A stretch of 64,000 nt of DNA, taken from NCBI GenBank assembly GCA_028277405.1, contig JANQGH010000098.1, positions 186,001 through 250,000 on the forward strand, written 5' to 3'. Both the position numbers and the translations under genes were made by a program. Position 1 is the stretch's first letter, and each line of letters begins with the position of its first letter. Below, piece by piece: positions 12,074-20,332 of the stretch. Below the pieces are notes generated by a model. The model was not told the DNA's origin and ran no database searches. It saw only the letters and a program-made list of their open reading frames with translations. The DNA is from Alphaproteobacteria bacterium. GTDB taxonomy: Bacteria > Pseudomonadota > Alphaproteobacteria > DSM-16000 > Inquilinaceae.

Positions 12074-13666
12074 CTATTCGGCGGCCTGCCGGGCCGATGG
12101 CGGGTCGATCAGCGACCGCCCGGTCATCTCTTCGGGCTGAGCCATCCCCATGATATGCAGCAGCGTCGGGGCGACATCAGCGAGCTTTCCGTCATGCAGC
12201 CGCGCGTCCTTGGCGCCGTTGACCAGGATGATCGGCACCTTGTTTGTGGTGTGGGCGGTGTGCGGTCCGCCGGTATCGGGATCACGCATGGTCTCGCAGT
12301 TGCCGTGATCCGCGGTCACCAGCATCGTGCCGCCTTGGGCCGTCACGGCTTCGACAAGCCGCCCCAGACAGCCGTCGACCGTCTCCACGGCCTTGATCGC
12401 CGCCTGCAGACTGCCGGTATGGCCGACCATGTCCGGGTTCGCGAAGTTGATGATGATCAGGTCGTAGGTGCCGCTGTCGACGGCAACGACCAGCTTGTCG
12501 GTCACCTCCAGCGCCGACATCTCCGGCTTCAGGTCATAGGTCGCCACCTTCGGCGACGGCACCAGAATACGGTCCTCGCCGGGCAGCGTCTTCTCTTCGC
12601 CGCCATTGAAGAAGAAGGTGACGTGGGCGTACTTCTCCGTTTCCGCGATGCGCAGCTGCTTCAGACCTGCCTCGGCGACCACCTCGCCCAGCACGTGGTG
12701 CAGCGACCGGGGCGGAAAGATCGCCCCCATCCATTGCTTCAACTGGTCTGAATACTCCACCATGCCGCAGGCATCGGCGAAGTGCAGCGTGTCGCGCTCG
12801 AATCCGTCGAAGGCCGGGTCCAACAATGCCGTCAGGATCTGGCGGGCCCGGTCGGAGCGAAAGTTGGCGAACAGCACGCCATCGCCGTCCCTCATGCCGG
12901 CATAGGGGTCGATCACCGTCGGTTCGATGAACTCGTCGCCCGTGTCGGCGTCGTAGGCAGCCTGGATGGCCGACAGGGCGTCGTCGGCATGATGGCCTTT
13001 GCCAAGCGCGATGGCGTCATAGGCGCGCTTGATCCTCTCCCACCTCTTGTCGCGGTCCATCGCGTAATAGCGGCCGTCGACGGTTCCGATCCGCACGTTT
13101 TTCAGGTCCTCGATCGCCCGCAGGAAGGCGGCCACATAGTCTTTTGCAGCCTTCGGCGGGGTATCGCGACCATCCGTGAAGGCGTGCACCACAACCGGCA
13201 CGCCGGCTTCGGCCACGATACGCGCCAGGGCAGCGATGTGATCCTGATGGGCATGCACCCCGCCGGGCGACATCAGGCCCATCAGGTGGCAGGTGCCGCC
13301 CGTCTCTTTCAGCGCATCTATATGCTTGTTGAGAGCCGGGCTGGCGGCGACCTCACCGTCGTCCAGCGCCTTGCGGATCATCAGCAGGTCCTGCAACACG
13401 ACCCGGCCGGCGCCCAGATTCATGTGGCCGACCTCGGAATTGCCCATCTGGCCCTTCGGCAGGCCGACCGCCTCCTCCGACGCCTGCAGAAAGGCGTGGG
13501 GCCGTTGCCGCCAAAGGTCGTCGAAAACGGGGGTCGAGCCGAGCGCGACGGCGTTGTCGTCACGGCCGTCGCGCCAGCCCCAGCCATCCAAGATGCACAG
13601 AACAACGGGACGAGGCCGCGTCGGCGCGGTCGGTTCGCGGTCGGTCATGATCTGGTCCTTCGTCAT
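12074..13666 (-). CDS. gpmI: 2,3-bisphosphoglycerate-independent phosphoglycerate mutase
   Basis: Interconverts 3- and 2-phosphoglycerate in glycolysis. The 530 residues contain the alkaline-phosphatase-superfamily metal motifs: LCILDGWGWRDG near the N-terminus, the phosphoserine motif MGNSEVGHMN, HAFTDGRDTPP, and the C-terminal NFANPDMVGHTG and TADHGNCE. Length is normal. The second methionine (residue 7) is an alternative start. It ends 2 bases before envC begins. Confidence 0.96.
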   Translation of the reverse strand: MTKDQIMTDREPTAPTRPRPVVLCILDGWGWRDGRDDNAVALGSTPVFDDLWRQRPHAFLQASEEAVGLPKGQMGNSEVGHMNLGAGRVVLQDLLMIRKALDDGEVAASPALNKHIDALKETGGTCHLMGLMSPGGVHAHQDHIAALARIVAEAGVPVVVHAFTDGRDTPPKAAKDYVAAFLRAIEDLKNVRIGTVDGRYYAMDRDKRWERIKRAYDAIALGKGHHADDALSAIQAAYDADTGDEFIEPTVIDPYAGMRDGDGVLFANFRSDRARQILTALLDPAFDGFERDTLHFADACGMVEYSDQLKQWMGAIFPPRSLHHVLGEVVAEAGLKQLRIAETEKYAHVTFFFNGGEEKTLPGEDRILVPSPKVATYDLKPEMSALEVTDKLVVAVDSGTYDLIIINFANPDMVGHTGSLQAAIKAVETVDGCLGRLVEAVTAQGGTMLVTADHGNCETMRDPDTGGPHTAHTTNKVPIILVNGAKDARLHDGKLADVAPTLLHIMGMAQPEEMTGRSLIDPPSARQAAE

Positions 13667-13687
13667 CCATCGCCGGCTGATCGTGTA

Positions 13688-14146
13688 TCAGGGCCGGTGA
13701 TAGGGGTGGCCGTTCAGTATCATTTGGGCGCGATACAGCTGTTCGGCCAGCATCGCGCGCACCATCATATGGGGCCAGGTCAATCGACCCAAGCGCAGAA
13801 CGAGATCCGCGCGTTCACGAATCCGCGCATCAAAGCCGTCCGCGCCGCCGATCAAAAAAGCGATATCGCGGCTGCCGCCATCCCGCCATCCACCCAGCCG
13901 AACGGCCAACTGGATGCTGGTCAGATCCTTGCCGCGCTCGTCCAGGGCCACGACCTTGGCGCCGTCGGGCACCCTGGCCAGCAAGAGATCGCCCTCCGCG
14001 GCCTTCAGCGCATCGCCCTTGAGGCCCTTCTTCACGTCGACCGTTTGAAGGGTGAGGGGCCAGGGGCTGCGCTCACGATAGCGCTCAACCAGTGTCTCGA
14101 CCGCCATATCGCGGTCGCGCCCAACGGCGATCAGCGACAATCGCAT
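13688..14146 (-). CDS. rlmH: 23S rRNA pseudouridine-1915 N3-methyltransferase
   Basis: A SPOUT-class methyltransferase that modifies pseudouridine 1915 in helix 69 of 23S rRNA. The 152 residues end with the deep-knot signature: FLIGGADGF, then LRLGRLTWPHMMVRAMLAEQLYRA and GHPYHRP. It is linked to rsfS and nadD as in most proteobacteria. Confidence 0.96.
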   Translation of the reverse strand: MRLSLIAVGRDRDMAVETLVERYRERSPWPLTLQTVDVKKGLKGDALKAAEGDLLLARVPDGAKVVALDERGKDLTSIQLAVRLGGWRDGGSRDIAFLIGGADGFDARIRERADLVLRLGRLTWPHMMVRAMLAEQLYRAQMILNGHPYHRP

Positions 14147-14181
14147 CTCTGTGGTTGCTTTCCTTCGGCGCCGATGGGGCG

Positions 14182-14586
14182 CTAAGCAGTCGCCGTTGGC
14201 GCTGGCGGCGGTTCAGCGCCCCACATCTTTTCGATGTTGTAGAACGCCCTGATCTCGGGGCGGAACAGGTGAATGATCACATCGCCGGCATCGATCAAGA
14301 CCCAATCGGCCTGGGTCTTGCCCTCGGCCGAAATCGGCTTGACGCCGGCCTGCTTCAGCTTCTCCAAGAGATGTTCCGCCATGGCGCCGACCTGCCGTGT
14401 CGACCGGCCGGACGCAATGACCATCGCGTCGGCAATGCTGGTCTTGCCGACGAGATCGATCACGATCACGTCTTCGGCTTTGTCGTCTTCCAGGGAAGCG
14501 GTGGCGATATCGAGAGCCGCCTTTGCGGCCGGTGTCGGTGCCGGCGATTGCGTCGCCGGACGGGCGGGTTCGGGGCGCGAAGCTAT
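14182..14586 (-). CDS. rsfS: ribosome silencing factor RsfS
   Basis: Binds ribosomal protein uL14 and blocks subunit joining when nutrients are low. The core is unmistakable: VIDLVGKTSIADAMVIASGRSTRQV, then VLIDAGDVIIHLFRPEIRAFYNIEKMWG. The first ATG/GTG/TTG in frame is GTG 14469, but the family-typical SLEDDKAEDV lies just upstream of it, and the frame is open back to a TGA at 14598. The only codon near a ribosome site (AGGTAAGG) is ATA at 14586, chosen here as the tentative start; the product would be 134 residues with a Pro/Ala-rich N-terminus. If GTG 14469 is used, the protein is 95 residues. Confidence 0.85.
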   Translation of the reverse strand: MASRPEPARPATQSPAPTPAAKAALDIATASLEDDKAEDVIVIDLVGKTSIADAMVIASGRSTRQVGAMAEHLLEKLKQAGVKPISAEGKTQADWVLIDAGDVIIHLFRPEIRAFYNIEKMWGAEPPPAPTATA

Positions 14587-14590
14587 GGCC

Positions 14591-15199
14591 TTACCTCATC
14601 CTTCTTTGCGGGGCGATAATTGGCGCCGCCCCGTTTGCGCGTATCTCGGTCGCCGACGCTGTGTGTTGCCGTATCGTGAGGAACACCCAAGCGGGCGGCG
14701 CCGATCCGGCCAGCGCATGCACGCATGCCCCCGGCCAGCGATCTCGGGCATATCGCCGTGCGGCCTTGCCCGACAAAGCCTTAAGAGAATAGGTGGGTCG
14801 ATCGAACACCGCAATGGGAACACTGTTAAAGATCCGTGTCCAATGCTGCCAGGCGGGGATCTGGTTCAGATTGTCGGCGCCCATCAGCCAGACGAAGCGG
14901 GTTCCGTGAAAGCGAGCGCGGAGTTTGGCCAGCGTCGCCGCGGTGAAGCGGGTCGCCAAATCGCGTTCGAGGCTTGAGATCACGATGGAAGGATGGTCGG
15001 CGACCAGCCGTGCACCGGCCATTCGGTCCTCAAGCGGCGCCATGCCCTGGACCGGCTTTAACGGGTTTTGCGGCGACAGCAGCCACCAGACGGCATCCAG
15101 GTTCAGCCGGCGCAGCGCCTCCAGGCTGATATGGCGGTGACCGTCATGGGCCGGATTGAACGAGCCGCCAAGAAGCCCGATACGCAGCCCGGACCACAA
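14591..15199 (-). CDS. nadD: nicotinate-nucleotide adenylyltransferase
   Basis: Makes deamido-NAD from nicotinate mononucleotide and ATP. The nucleotidyltransferase motif GLLGGSFNPAHDGHRHIS stands at the N-terminus, FVWLMGADNLNQIPAW at about residue 110, and the ISSTEIR-like motif reads TASATEIRANG near the C-terminus. No ATG precedes the first motif; TTG 15199 (MWSGLRIGLL) is the best start and gives 202 residues. It lies between proA and rsfS. Confidence 0.92.
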   Translation of the reverse strand: MWSGLRIGLLGGSFNPAHDGHRHISLEALRRLNLDAVWWLLSPQNPLKPVQGMAPLEDRMAGARLVADHPSIVISSLERDLATRFTAATLAKLRARFHGTRFVWLMGADNLNQIPAWQHWTRIFNSVPIAVFDRPTYSLKALSGKAARRYARDRWPGACVHALAGSAPPAWVFLTIRQHTASATEIRANGAAPIIAPQRRMR

Positions 15200-15243
15200 A
15201 GACCCGCCGTAAAGACCCGGCGGAGCGAACGGGCCACGAGATC

Positions 15244-16536
15244 TCAGGGCCGAACCTGTCCTTCGCCTCGGACGACGTACTTGTAAGTTGTCAGCTTGTC
15301 CGCACCGACCGGCCCTCTGGCATGCAGCCTGCCGGTGGAGATGCCGATCTCCGCGCCCATGCCGAACTCGCCGCCATCGGCGAACTGCGTCGACGCATTG
15401 TGCATCACGATGGCGCTGTCGACAGCGTTGAGAAACCGGTCGGCCGCGTCCTTGTCCTCTGTCACGATACTGTCGGTGTGATGCGAGCCGTGGCGCTCGA
15501 TATGATCGAGGGCTTGATCCAGCCCGTCGACCTGCCGCACCGCCAAAACGGCGTCCAGATACTCCGTGTCCCAATCCTCGTCCACTGCCGCCGCCACGCG
15601 GCTGTCGAGCGCCTGGGTCGCCGCGTCGCCCCTGATTTCGCAGCCCTTGGCGATGAGGGCATCGAGAATGCCGGGCAGAATGGCCGGCGCGGCCGCCTGG
15701 TCGACCAGCAGCGTCTCGGCGGCCCCGCAGATGCCGGTACGGCGCATTTTGGCATTGACCGCGATCGATTTGGCCTTCTCCGGGTCCGCGTCCCGGTGGA
15801 CATAGACATGGCAAATGCCGTCAAGGTGGGCGAGAACCGGCACCCGGCTTTCGTCCTGAACCCTGGCGATCAACGATTTGCCGCCGCGCGGCACGATGAT
15901 GTCGATCAGACCTTGGGCCTTCAGCATGGCGCCAACGGCGGCCCGGTCGCGCGTCGGCACCAGCTGGATCGCCTCGGTCGGCAACCCCGCCTCGGCCAGC
16001 CCGCTTGCCAAGGACGCGGCAATGGCGCGTGAGGAATGGAAGCTCTCTGAACCGCCACGCAGAATGGCGGCGTTGCCCGCCTTCAGGCACAGCGCACCGG
16101 CGTCAGCGGTGACGTTGGGCCGGCTTTCATAAATGATGCCGACGACGCCCAGCGGAACCCGGACGCGTGCGATGTCCAGCCCGTTAGGCCGCTGCCAGCG
16201 GGCCAGTTCCTCGCCGACGGGGTCCGGCAGCGCAGCGATCGCCTCCAGCCCTTGGGCCATCGCTTCTACCCGGTTCGGGTTGAGCGCCAGCCGGTCCAGG
16301 AACGCGCCCGTCAGTCCGTTTTGCTCGGCCACGGCAACATCCTTGGCGTTCGCCGACAGGATCTGTTCCGCATCTTCACGCAATGAGCGGGCCATCGCTT
16401 TCAGCGCACGGTCCTTCTGGTCCGACGATGCCGATGCCAGCAGGCGCGCGGCCTCACGCGCCCGCTTGCCCATCTCGGTGATCAGGGCGACCGGGTCCTC
16501 GGTATCGTCAAAGGCCTCTTGAGCGGCGGCAGTCAC
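15244..16536 (-). CDS. proA: gamma-glutamyl phosphate reductase
   Basis: Second step of proline synthesis, an NADPH-dependent aldehyde-dehydrogenase-fold enzyme. The 430 residues include the catalytic cysteine in RRTGICGAAETLL (about residue 271), the ESRPNVTADA segment and GMGAEIGISTGRLHARGPVG near the C-terminus. Its partner proB is about 6 kb away in this window, so proline synthesis is split between two transcripts. Confidence 0.97.
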   Translation of the reverse strand: MTAAAQEAFDDTEDPVALITEMGKRAREAARLLASASSDQKDRALKAMARSLREDAEQILSANAKDVAVAEQNGLTGAFLDRLALNPNRVEAMAQGLEAIAALPDPVGEELARWQRPNGLDIARVRVPLGVVGIIYESRPNVTADAGALCLKAGNAAILRGGSESFHSSRAIAASLASGLAEAGLPTEAIQLVPTRDRAAVGAMLKAQGLIDIIVPRGGKSLIARVQDESRVPVLAHLDGICHVYVHRDADPEKAKSIAVNAKMRRTGICGAAETLLVDQAAAPAILPGILDALIAKGCEIRGDAATQALDSRVAAAVDEDWDTEYLDAVLAVRQVDGLDQALDHIERHGSHHTDSIVTEDKDAADRFLNAVDSAIVMHNASTQFADGGEFGMGAEIGISTGRLHARGPVGADKLTTYKYVVRGEGQVRP

Positions 16537-16596
16537 GGTGTTTTCCCCGGCGCTTGAATGAAGGGGCCGGACTATAGGGCAAACCTACTCGGGACA

Positions 16597-17061
16597 CTAG
16601 ATTCCGGTTCGCTGTTGCCATGCCGCGCGAATGGCCCGGAAATGATCGGGTTGCGCGACTGCTCGAATGCGCCCGTCGTCGAGATGGATCCAAGGTTGAG
16701 CGCTGCCGGTCCACAGATGCGCGGCCGGGTCCAGCCAGGTCGTGTCGTCCAGCGTGCCGGGCTTCACATTTATGGTGCCCGGCTTGCGTTCCGGCCGGTG
16801 ATAGATGCGCACCCCGCAATCGGCGCAGAAGGCGCATGCGACGCGATGGCCGCTGGCACTCGACCGCGCCCAGACCTTCGGCGTGCCGGACCGCATCGAG
16901 AACGCGTCGGAAGGCACCGCCAACGACATGCCGAACGCACTGCCCGACTGCGTCTGGCATTCGCTGCAATGACAGACATAGAGCACGAGCGGGGCCGCCG
17001 TGATCTCGTATCGCAGCGCGCCACACTGGCAGCCGCCCTCGTAATGCGTGTTCTCGGCCAC
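16597..17061 (-). CDS. GFA-family zinc protein
   Basis: A 154-residue member of the GFA (glutathione-dependent formaldehyde-activating-like) family. Two zinc sites are visible: GGCQCGALRY near the N-terminus with CHCSECQ, and CADCGVRIY in the middle. The real function of most family members, including this one, is unknown. The GTG start (MAENTHYEGG) is chosen because the family begins just before the first CxC. Confidence 0.83.
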   Translation of the reverse strand: MAENTHYEGGCQCGALRYEITAAPLVLYVCHCSECQTQSGSAFGMSLAVPSDAFSMRSGTPKVWARSSASGHRVACAFCADCGVRIYHRPERKPGTINVKPGTLDDTTWLDPAAHLWTGSAQPWIHLDDGRIRAVAQPDHFRAIRAAWQQRTGI

Positions 17062-17090
17062 CGGGCCCTCCTGATCGTCGACGCAGCGCC

Positions 17091-18101
17091 CTAATCGTAG
17101 CGCAGTTCCCGCGCCTTGCCGCGAAAGACCGTGTAGGAGAGCACGGTGTAGCCGATGATCGCGGGCAACACGAAGCAGGTGCCGACGAAGATGATGAAAA
17201 GGCTTTCCGGCGCGCTCGCCGCCTCGTAGATGGTCATCCGTTCCGGCACCACGTAGGGGTAGAACGAATAGGCCAGGCCGGCAAAGGCCAGGGCGAAAAG
17301 GACGGTCGCCGTAACGAACGGGATCCACGACCAGCGTTCACCATCGTCCGGCAGATGGCGCAGCGACACGAAGAGTAGGACGACCAGCCCGGCCGAAACC
17401 AGAGGCAGGGGGGCGAGCAACAGAACCTCCGGCACGGAGAACCATTTGTCGAAGATCCTGGGGCTGACCAGCGGGCTGGCCAACGACACGGCGGCGATTC
17501 CGGCGACAACGCCGGCGAGCCCGCGCTTGGCCCAGACCACCGCCCGGGCTTGCAGCCGCCCTTCGGTCTTGAGGATCAGCCAGCACGCGCCGATGAACGC
17601 ATACCCCGCCGTCAGGCACACGCTGGTGAGCAGCGCGAACGCGATCGTCTCGGCGGTGTATTCCAGCCCCATGATGTACAGGCCCAGCATGAAGCCCTGG
17701 GTCAGCGACGCCATCAGCGACCCGACGAAGAACGCGACATTCCAAAGCGGTTTGTGCGACGCCGGCGCCTTGGCCCGGAACTCAAACGCGACGCCGCGAA
17801 GAATAAGGCCAATCAGCAACAGGGCGACCGGAAGGTAGAGCGCGGTAAGGATCGTCCCGTGCGCCGCCGGGAACGCCACGAGCAAGAGGCCGATGGCCAG
17901 GACCAGCCAGGTTTCGTTGGCGTCCCAAAACGGGCCGATCGAGGCGACCATCCGGTCGCGCTCGTCAGCATCGGCGAACGGGAACAGGACGCCGACACCC
18001 AGGTCAAAGCCGTCAAGCACGACATAGATCAGGATCGACAGCCCCATCAAGAGGGCGAACACGATGGGCAGCCAGACCGCCGGATCATCAAAAAGTGCCA
18101 T
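17091..18101 (-). CDS. cydB: cytochrome bd-type quinol oxidase subunit II
   Basis: Integral membrane subunit paired with CydA. The 336 residues have eight or nine hydrophobic segments; the N-terminal IVFALLMGLSILIYVVLDGFDLG and GPFWDANETWLV motifs are diagnostic. It lies 6 bases after cydA. No CydX-like small ORF is seen after it. Confidence 0.95.
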   Translation of the reverse strand: MALFDDPAVWLPIVFALLMGLSILIYVVLDGFDLGVGVLFPFADADERDRMVASIGPFWDANETWLVLAIGLLLVAFPAAHGTILTALYLPVALLLIGLILRGVAFEFRAKAPASHKPLWNVAFFVGSLMASLTQGFMLGLYIMGLEYTAETIAFALLTSVCLTAGYAFIGACWLILKTEGRLQARAVVWAKRGLAGVVAGIAAVSLASPLVSPRIFDKWFSVPEVLLLAPLPLVSAGLVVLLFVSLRHLPDDGERWSWIPFVTATVLFALAFAGLAYSFYPYVVPERMTIYEAASAPESLFIIFVGTCFVLPAIIGYTVLSYTVFRGKARELRYD

Positions 18102-18107
18102 GTGCGA

Positions 18108-19490
18108 CTACTCCGCTGGCGCAGCGTGTGTGACGGCACCGGCCTTGGGGGGCGTCGGCGACGGCTCTTGCTGCTTAGTTGCCCGCCGGGCCAGGTAGAA
18201 CAACACACCGACATAGGCGGCGGTCAGCAACGCGTAGGCGGTCAGATACATCGCCAGGGTCGACGCAACCATGCCGGCCGAGACGTCGCCGACCGCGTCC
18301 GCCGTCGCCAAAACACCCTGCACCAGCCAAGGCTGACGGCCGATTTCGGTCGTGTACCAGCCGGCCAGGGTAGCCAACCAGCCGGCAAAGCTCATGGCCA
18401 CCAATCCGCGCGCCAGCCACGGGTTGAAGCGCGCAAAGCCGTTGCGCCGCCAAACCAGCCAGGTTGCCACCCAGGACACCACCAGCATCGCCAGGCCCGT
18501 GCCCACCATGATGCGGAAGGCCCAGAACACCGGCGCGACCGGCGGGTGCAGGGCGGTGCCATCCTCGGCGACGAAATCATCCAGGCCCGGAACGACGCCG
18601 TCGGCGCGGTGCGTCAGGATCAGGCTGGCGCCGCTGGGGATGCCCACTTCGAAGCGGTTCTCGCGCGCCTCTTCGTCCGGCAACGCGAACAGCAAGAGGG
18701 GCACGTGACTGCCGGTCTGCCAGTTACCCTCCATCGCCGCGACCTTCTGCGGCTGGTATTCCAGCGTGTTCAGTCCGTGCAGGTCGCCGACGTAGATCTG
18801 GACGGGGATCAGCACGGCGGCGAGGGTCACGCCCGTGCGCAGCGCCACGCGCACGCCGTCGGACCTGTCCTTCAACAGCCAGCGGAAGGCCGACAGCCCG
18901 GCCACCAGAAAGGCCACCGTCAGACCGCTTGCCAACAGCATATGGGTCAGCCGATAGGGCATGGACGGGTTGAACACGATGGCCCACCAGTCCGTCGCAT
19001 GGGCGACACCGTCGCGCATCTCGAAACCGACCGGCGTGTGCATCCACGAGTTCAGGACCAGGATCCAGAAGGCCGACAGGGTCGTGCCGACCGCGACCAG
19101 CAGCGTGGCCAGCGTGTGCAGCCAGCCGGGCACCCGCGAAAACCCGAACAGCATGATGCCCAGAAATACTGCCTCCAAGAAGAAGGCGGTCAGCACCTCG
19201 TAGGCCAACAGCGGGCCGGCGATGTTGCCGACGGTTTCCATGAAGCCGGGCCAGTTGGTCCCGAACTGAAAGCTCATGGTGATGCCGGAAACCACGCCCA
19301 TCGCAAACGACAGGGCGAACACCTTGACCCAAAACCGGTAGACCGCCATCCACTTGTCATCTTTCGACGCGTTGTAGCGCAGCTTCAGGTACAAAAGCAG
19401 CCAGCCAAGCGCGATGGTGATGGTCGGGAACAGGATGTGAAACGAGATGTTCGCGCCGAACTGAATGCGCGACAGAAGCAGCGCGTCCAT
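18108..19490 (-). CDS. cydA: cytochrome bd-type quinol oxidase subunit I
   Basis: Haem-bearing subunit of a bd-family quinol oxidase. The 460 residues start MDALLLSRIQFGANISFHILFPT with the haem-ligand histidine in the first helix, and GRQPW is at 384-388. The loop between helices 6 and 7 (Q-loop) is short, which favours the cyanide-insensitive (CioA) subgroup over the E. coli long-loop type. It starts 3 bases before the regulator gene's stop on the same strand, so regulator-cydA-cydB is an operon. Confidence 0.95.
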   Translation of the reverse strand: MDALLLSRIQFGANISFHILFPTITIALGWLLLYLKLRYNASKDDKWMAVYRFWVKVFALSFAMGVVSGITMSFQFGTNWPGFMETVGNIAGPLLAYEVLTAFFLEAVFLGIMLFGFSRVPGWLHTLATLLVAVGTTLSAFWILVLNSWMHTPVGFEMRDGVAHATDWWAIVFNPSMPYRLTHMLLASGLTVAFLVAGLSAFRWLLKDRSDGVRVALRTGVTLAAVLIPVQIYVGDLHGLNTLEYQPQKVAAMEGNWQTGSHVPLLLFALPDEEARENRFEVGIPSGASLILTHRADGVVPGLDDFVAEDGTALHPPVAPVFWAFRIMVGTGLAMLVVSWVATWLVWRRNGFARFNPWLARGLVAMSFAGWLATLAGWYTTEIGRQPWLVQGVLATADAVGDVSAGMVASTLAMYLTAYALLTAAYVGVLFYLARRATKQQEPSPTPPKAGAVTHAAPAE

Positions 19491-19493
19491 GGC

Positions 19494-20102
19494 TCAGCCC
19501 TTCTGGTCAGGTGATGTGGAGGCGGTGGGCGGGCTTTCGGCGGATCGTTTCTTGCGGCCGGGCAGGGACACGATGCCCTCGGTCTTGCCGACCAGCCGCT
19601 GGATCTTGGCGCCGAGGGCGAGAAGCTGGACCAGACGATCGGTTTCCAGGCGATTCATGTCGCTGTACCAGCCGGTCAAGAGCTCGATCAGGCGGGCGAG
19701 CTCGGCGATGCGCGCGTGAGCGTGGCGGTCCTCCGCTGTCGCCGGTTCCTGCATCTGCAGTTCGCGCAGTTTCGACAATGTCGGGTCGATCTCACGCTTT
19801 TTGCGCTCGTCGATCAGGGTGCGCACGATCTCCCAAAGGTCGTCGGGCGTGCTGAAATAGTCGCGCCGGTCGTCCGGCAAATGCTTCAGGCGCACCAGGT
19901 TCCAGGCCTGCAACTCCTTCAGCCCCATGGACACGTTGGATCGCGAAAAACCCAGCCGATCGACGATGTCGTCGGCGTTGAGCGGCCGGTTGCTCAGGAA
20001 CAAGAGCGCATAGATCTGACCGACCGTGCGATTGATGCCCCAGCGCGAGCCCATTTCGCCGAAATGGAGCACGAATTCCTGTTGAAGCAATGAAAGGCGC
20101 AT
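19494..20102 (-). CDS. GbsR/MarR-type transcriptional regulator
   Basis: A 202-residue winged-helix regulator of the GbsR branch of MarR. HTH region: NADDIVDRLGFSRSNVSMGLKELQAWNLVRLKHLP (about residues 42-76), followed by a beta-wing DDRRDYFST and a long helical dimerisation tail. It is the first gene of the cydAB operon, so it probably controls that operon. A perfect palindrome lies 12 bases upstream of its ATG and is the obvious candidate for its own operator. Confidence 0.88.
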   Translation of the reverse strand: MRLSLLQQEFVLHFGEMGSRWGINRTVGQIYALLFLSNRPLNADDIVDRLGFSRSNVSMGLKELQAWNLVRLKHLPDDRRDYFSTPDDLWEIVRTLIDERKKREIDPTLSKLRELQMQEPATAEDRHAHARIAELARLIELLTGWYSDMNRLETDRLVQLLALGAKIQRLVGKTEGIVSLPGRKKRSAESPPTASTSPDQKG

Positions 20103-20114
20103 TGGCTTTCCGAG

Positions 20115-20134
20115 ATTTCAGAAATTTCTGAAAT
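20115..20134. promoter_or_regulatory. perfect 20-bp palindromic operator
   Basis: The 20 bases read ATTTCAGAAA followed by TTTCTGAAAT, an exact palindrome with no spacer. It sits 12 bases before the regulator ATG on the minus strand and about 200 bases before the divergent flavoprotein gene, the place expected for an autoregulated MarR-type repressor. Binding by the neighbouring regulator is an inference. Confidence 0.7.
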
Positions 20135-20332
20135 AACAGATAGAATGACGACCGACCCGCGAAAGTGGGCAGTACCGATCAGGGACAGTTTGTCGCGACG
20201 GGTAAGCGCGGCTCCCGGGAGAGGTTCGGGGATGGTCTTGTCAATCGGCAACGCGAGGCCATTTCAAAGGCCGATTGTCAAAATCGTTATTGTAAGCCAT
20301 CAGCCAGAGCCCAGACCGAGGATATCGCCGTC

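Noticed and set aside
17550..19514. Plus-strand open frame of 654 codons across cydAB
   Set aside because: Antisense to two intact oxidase genes; composition (Gln, Arg, His) typical of a shadow frame in GC-rich DNA.
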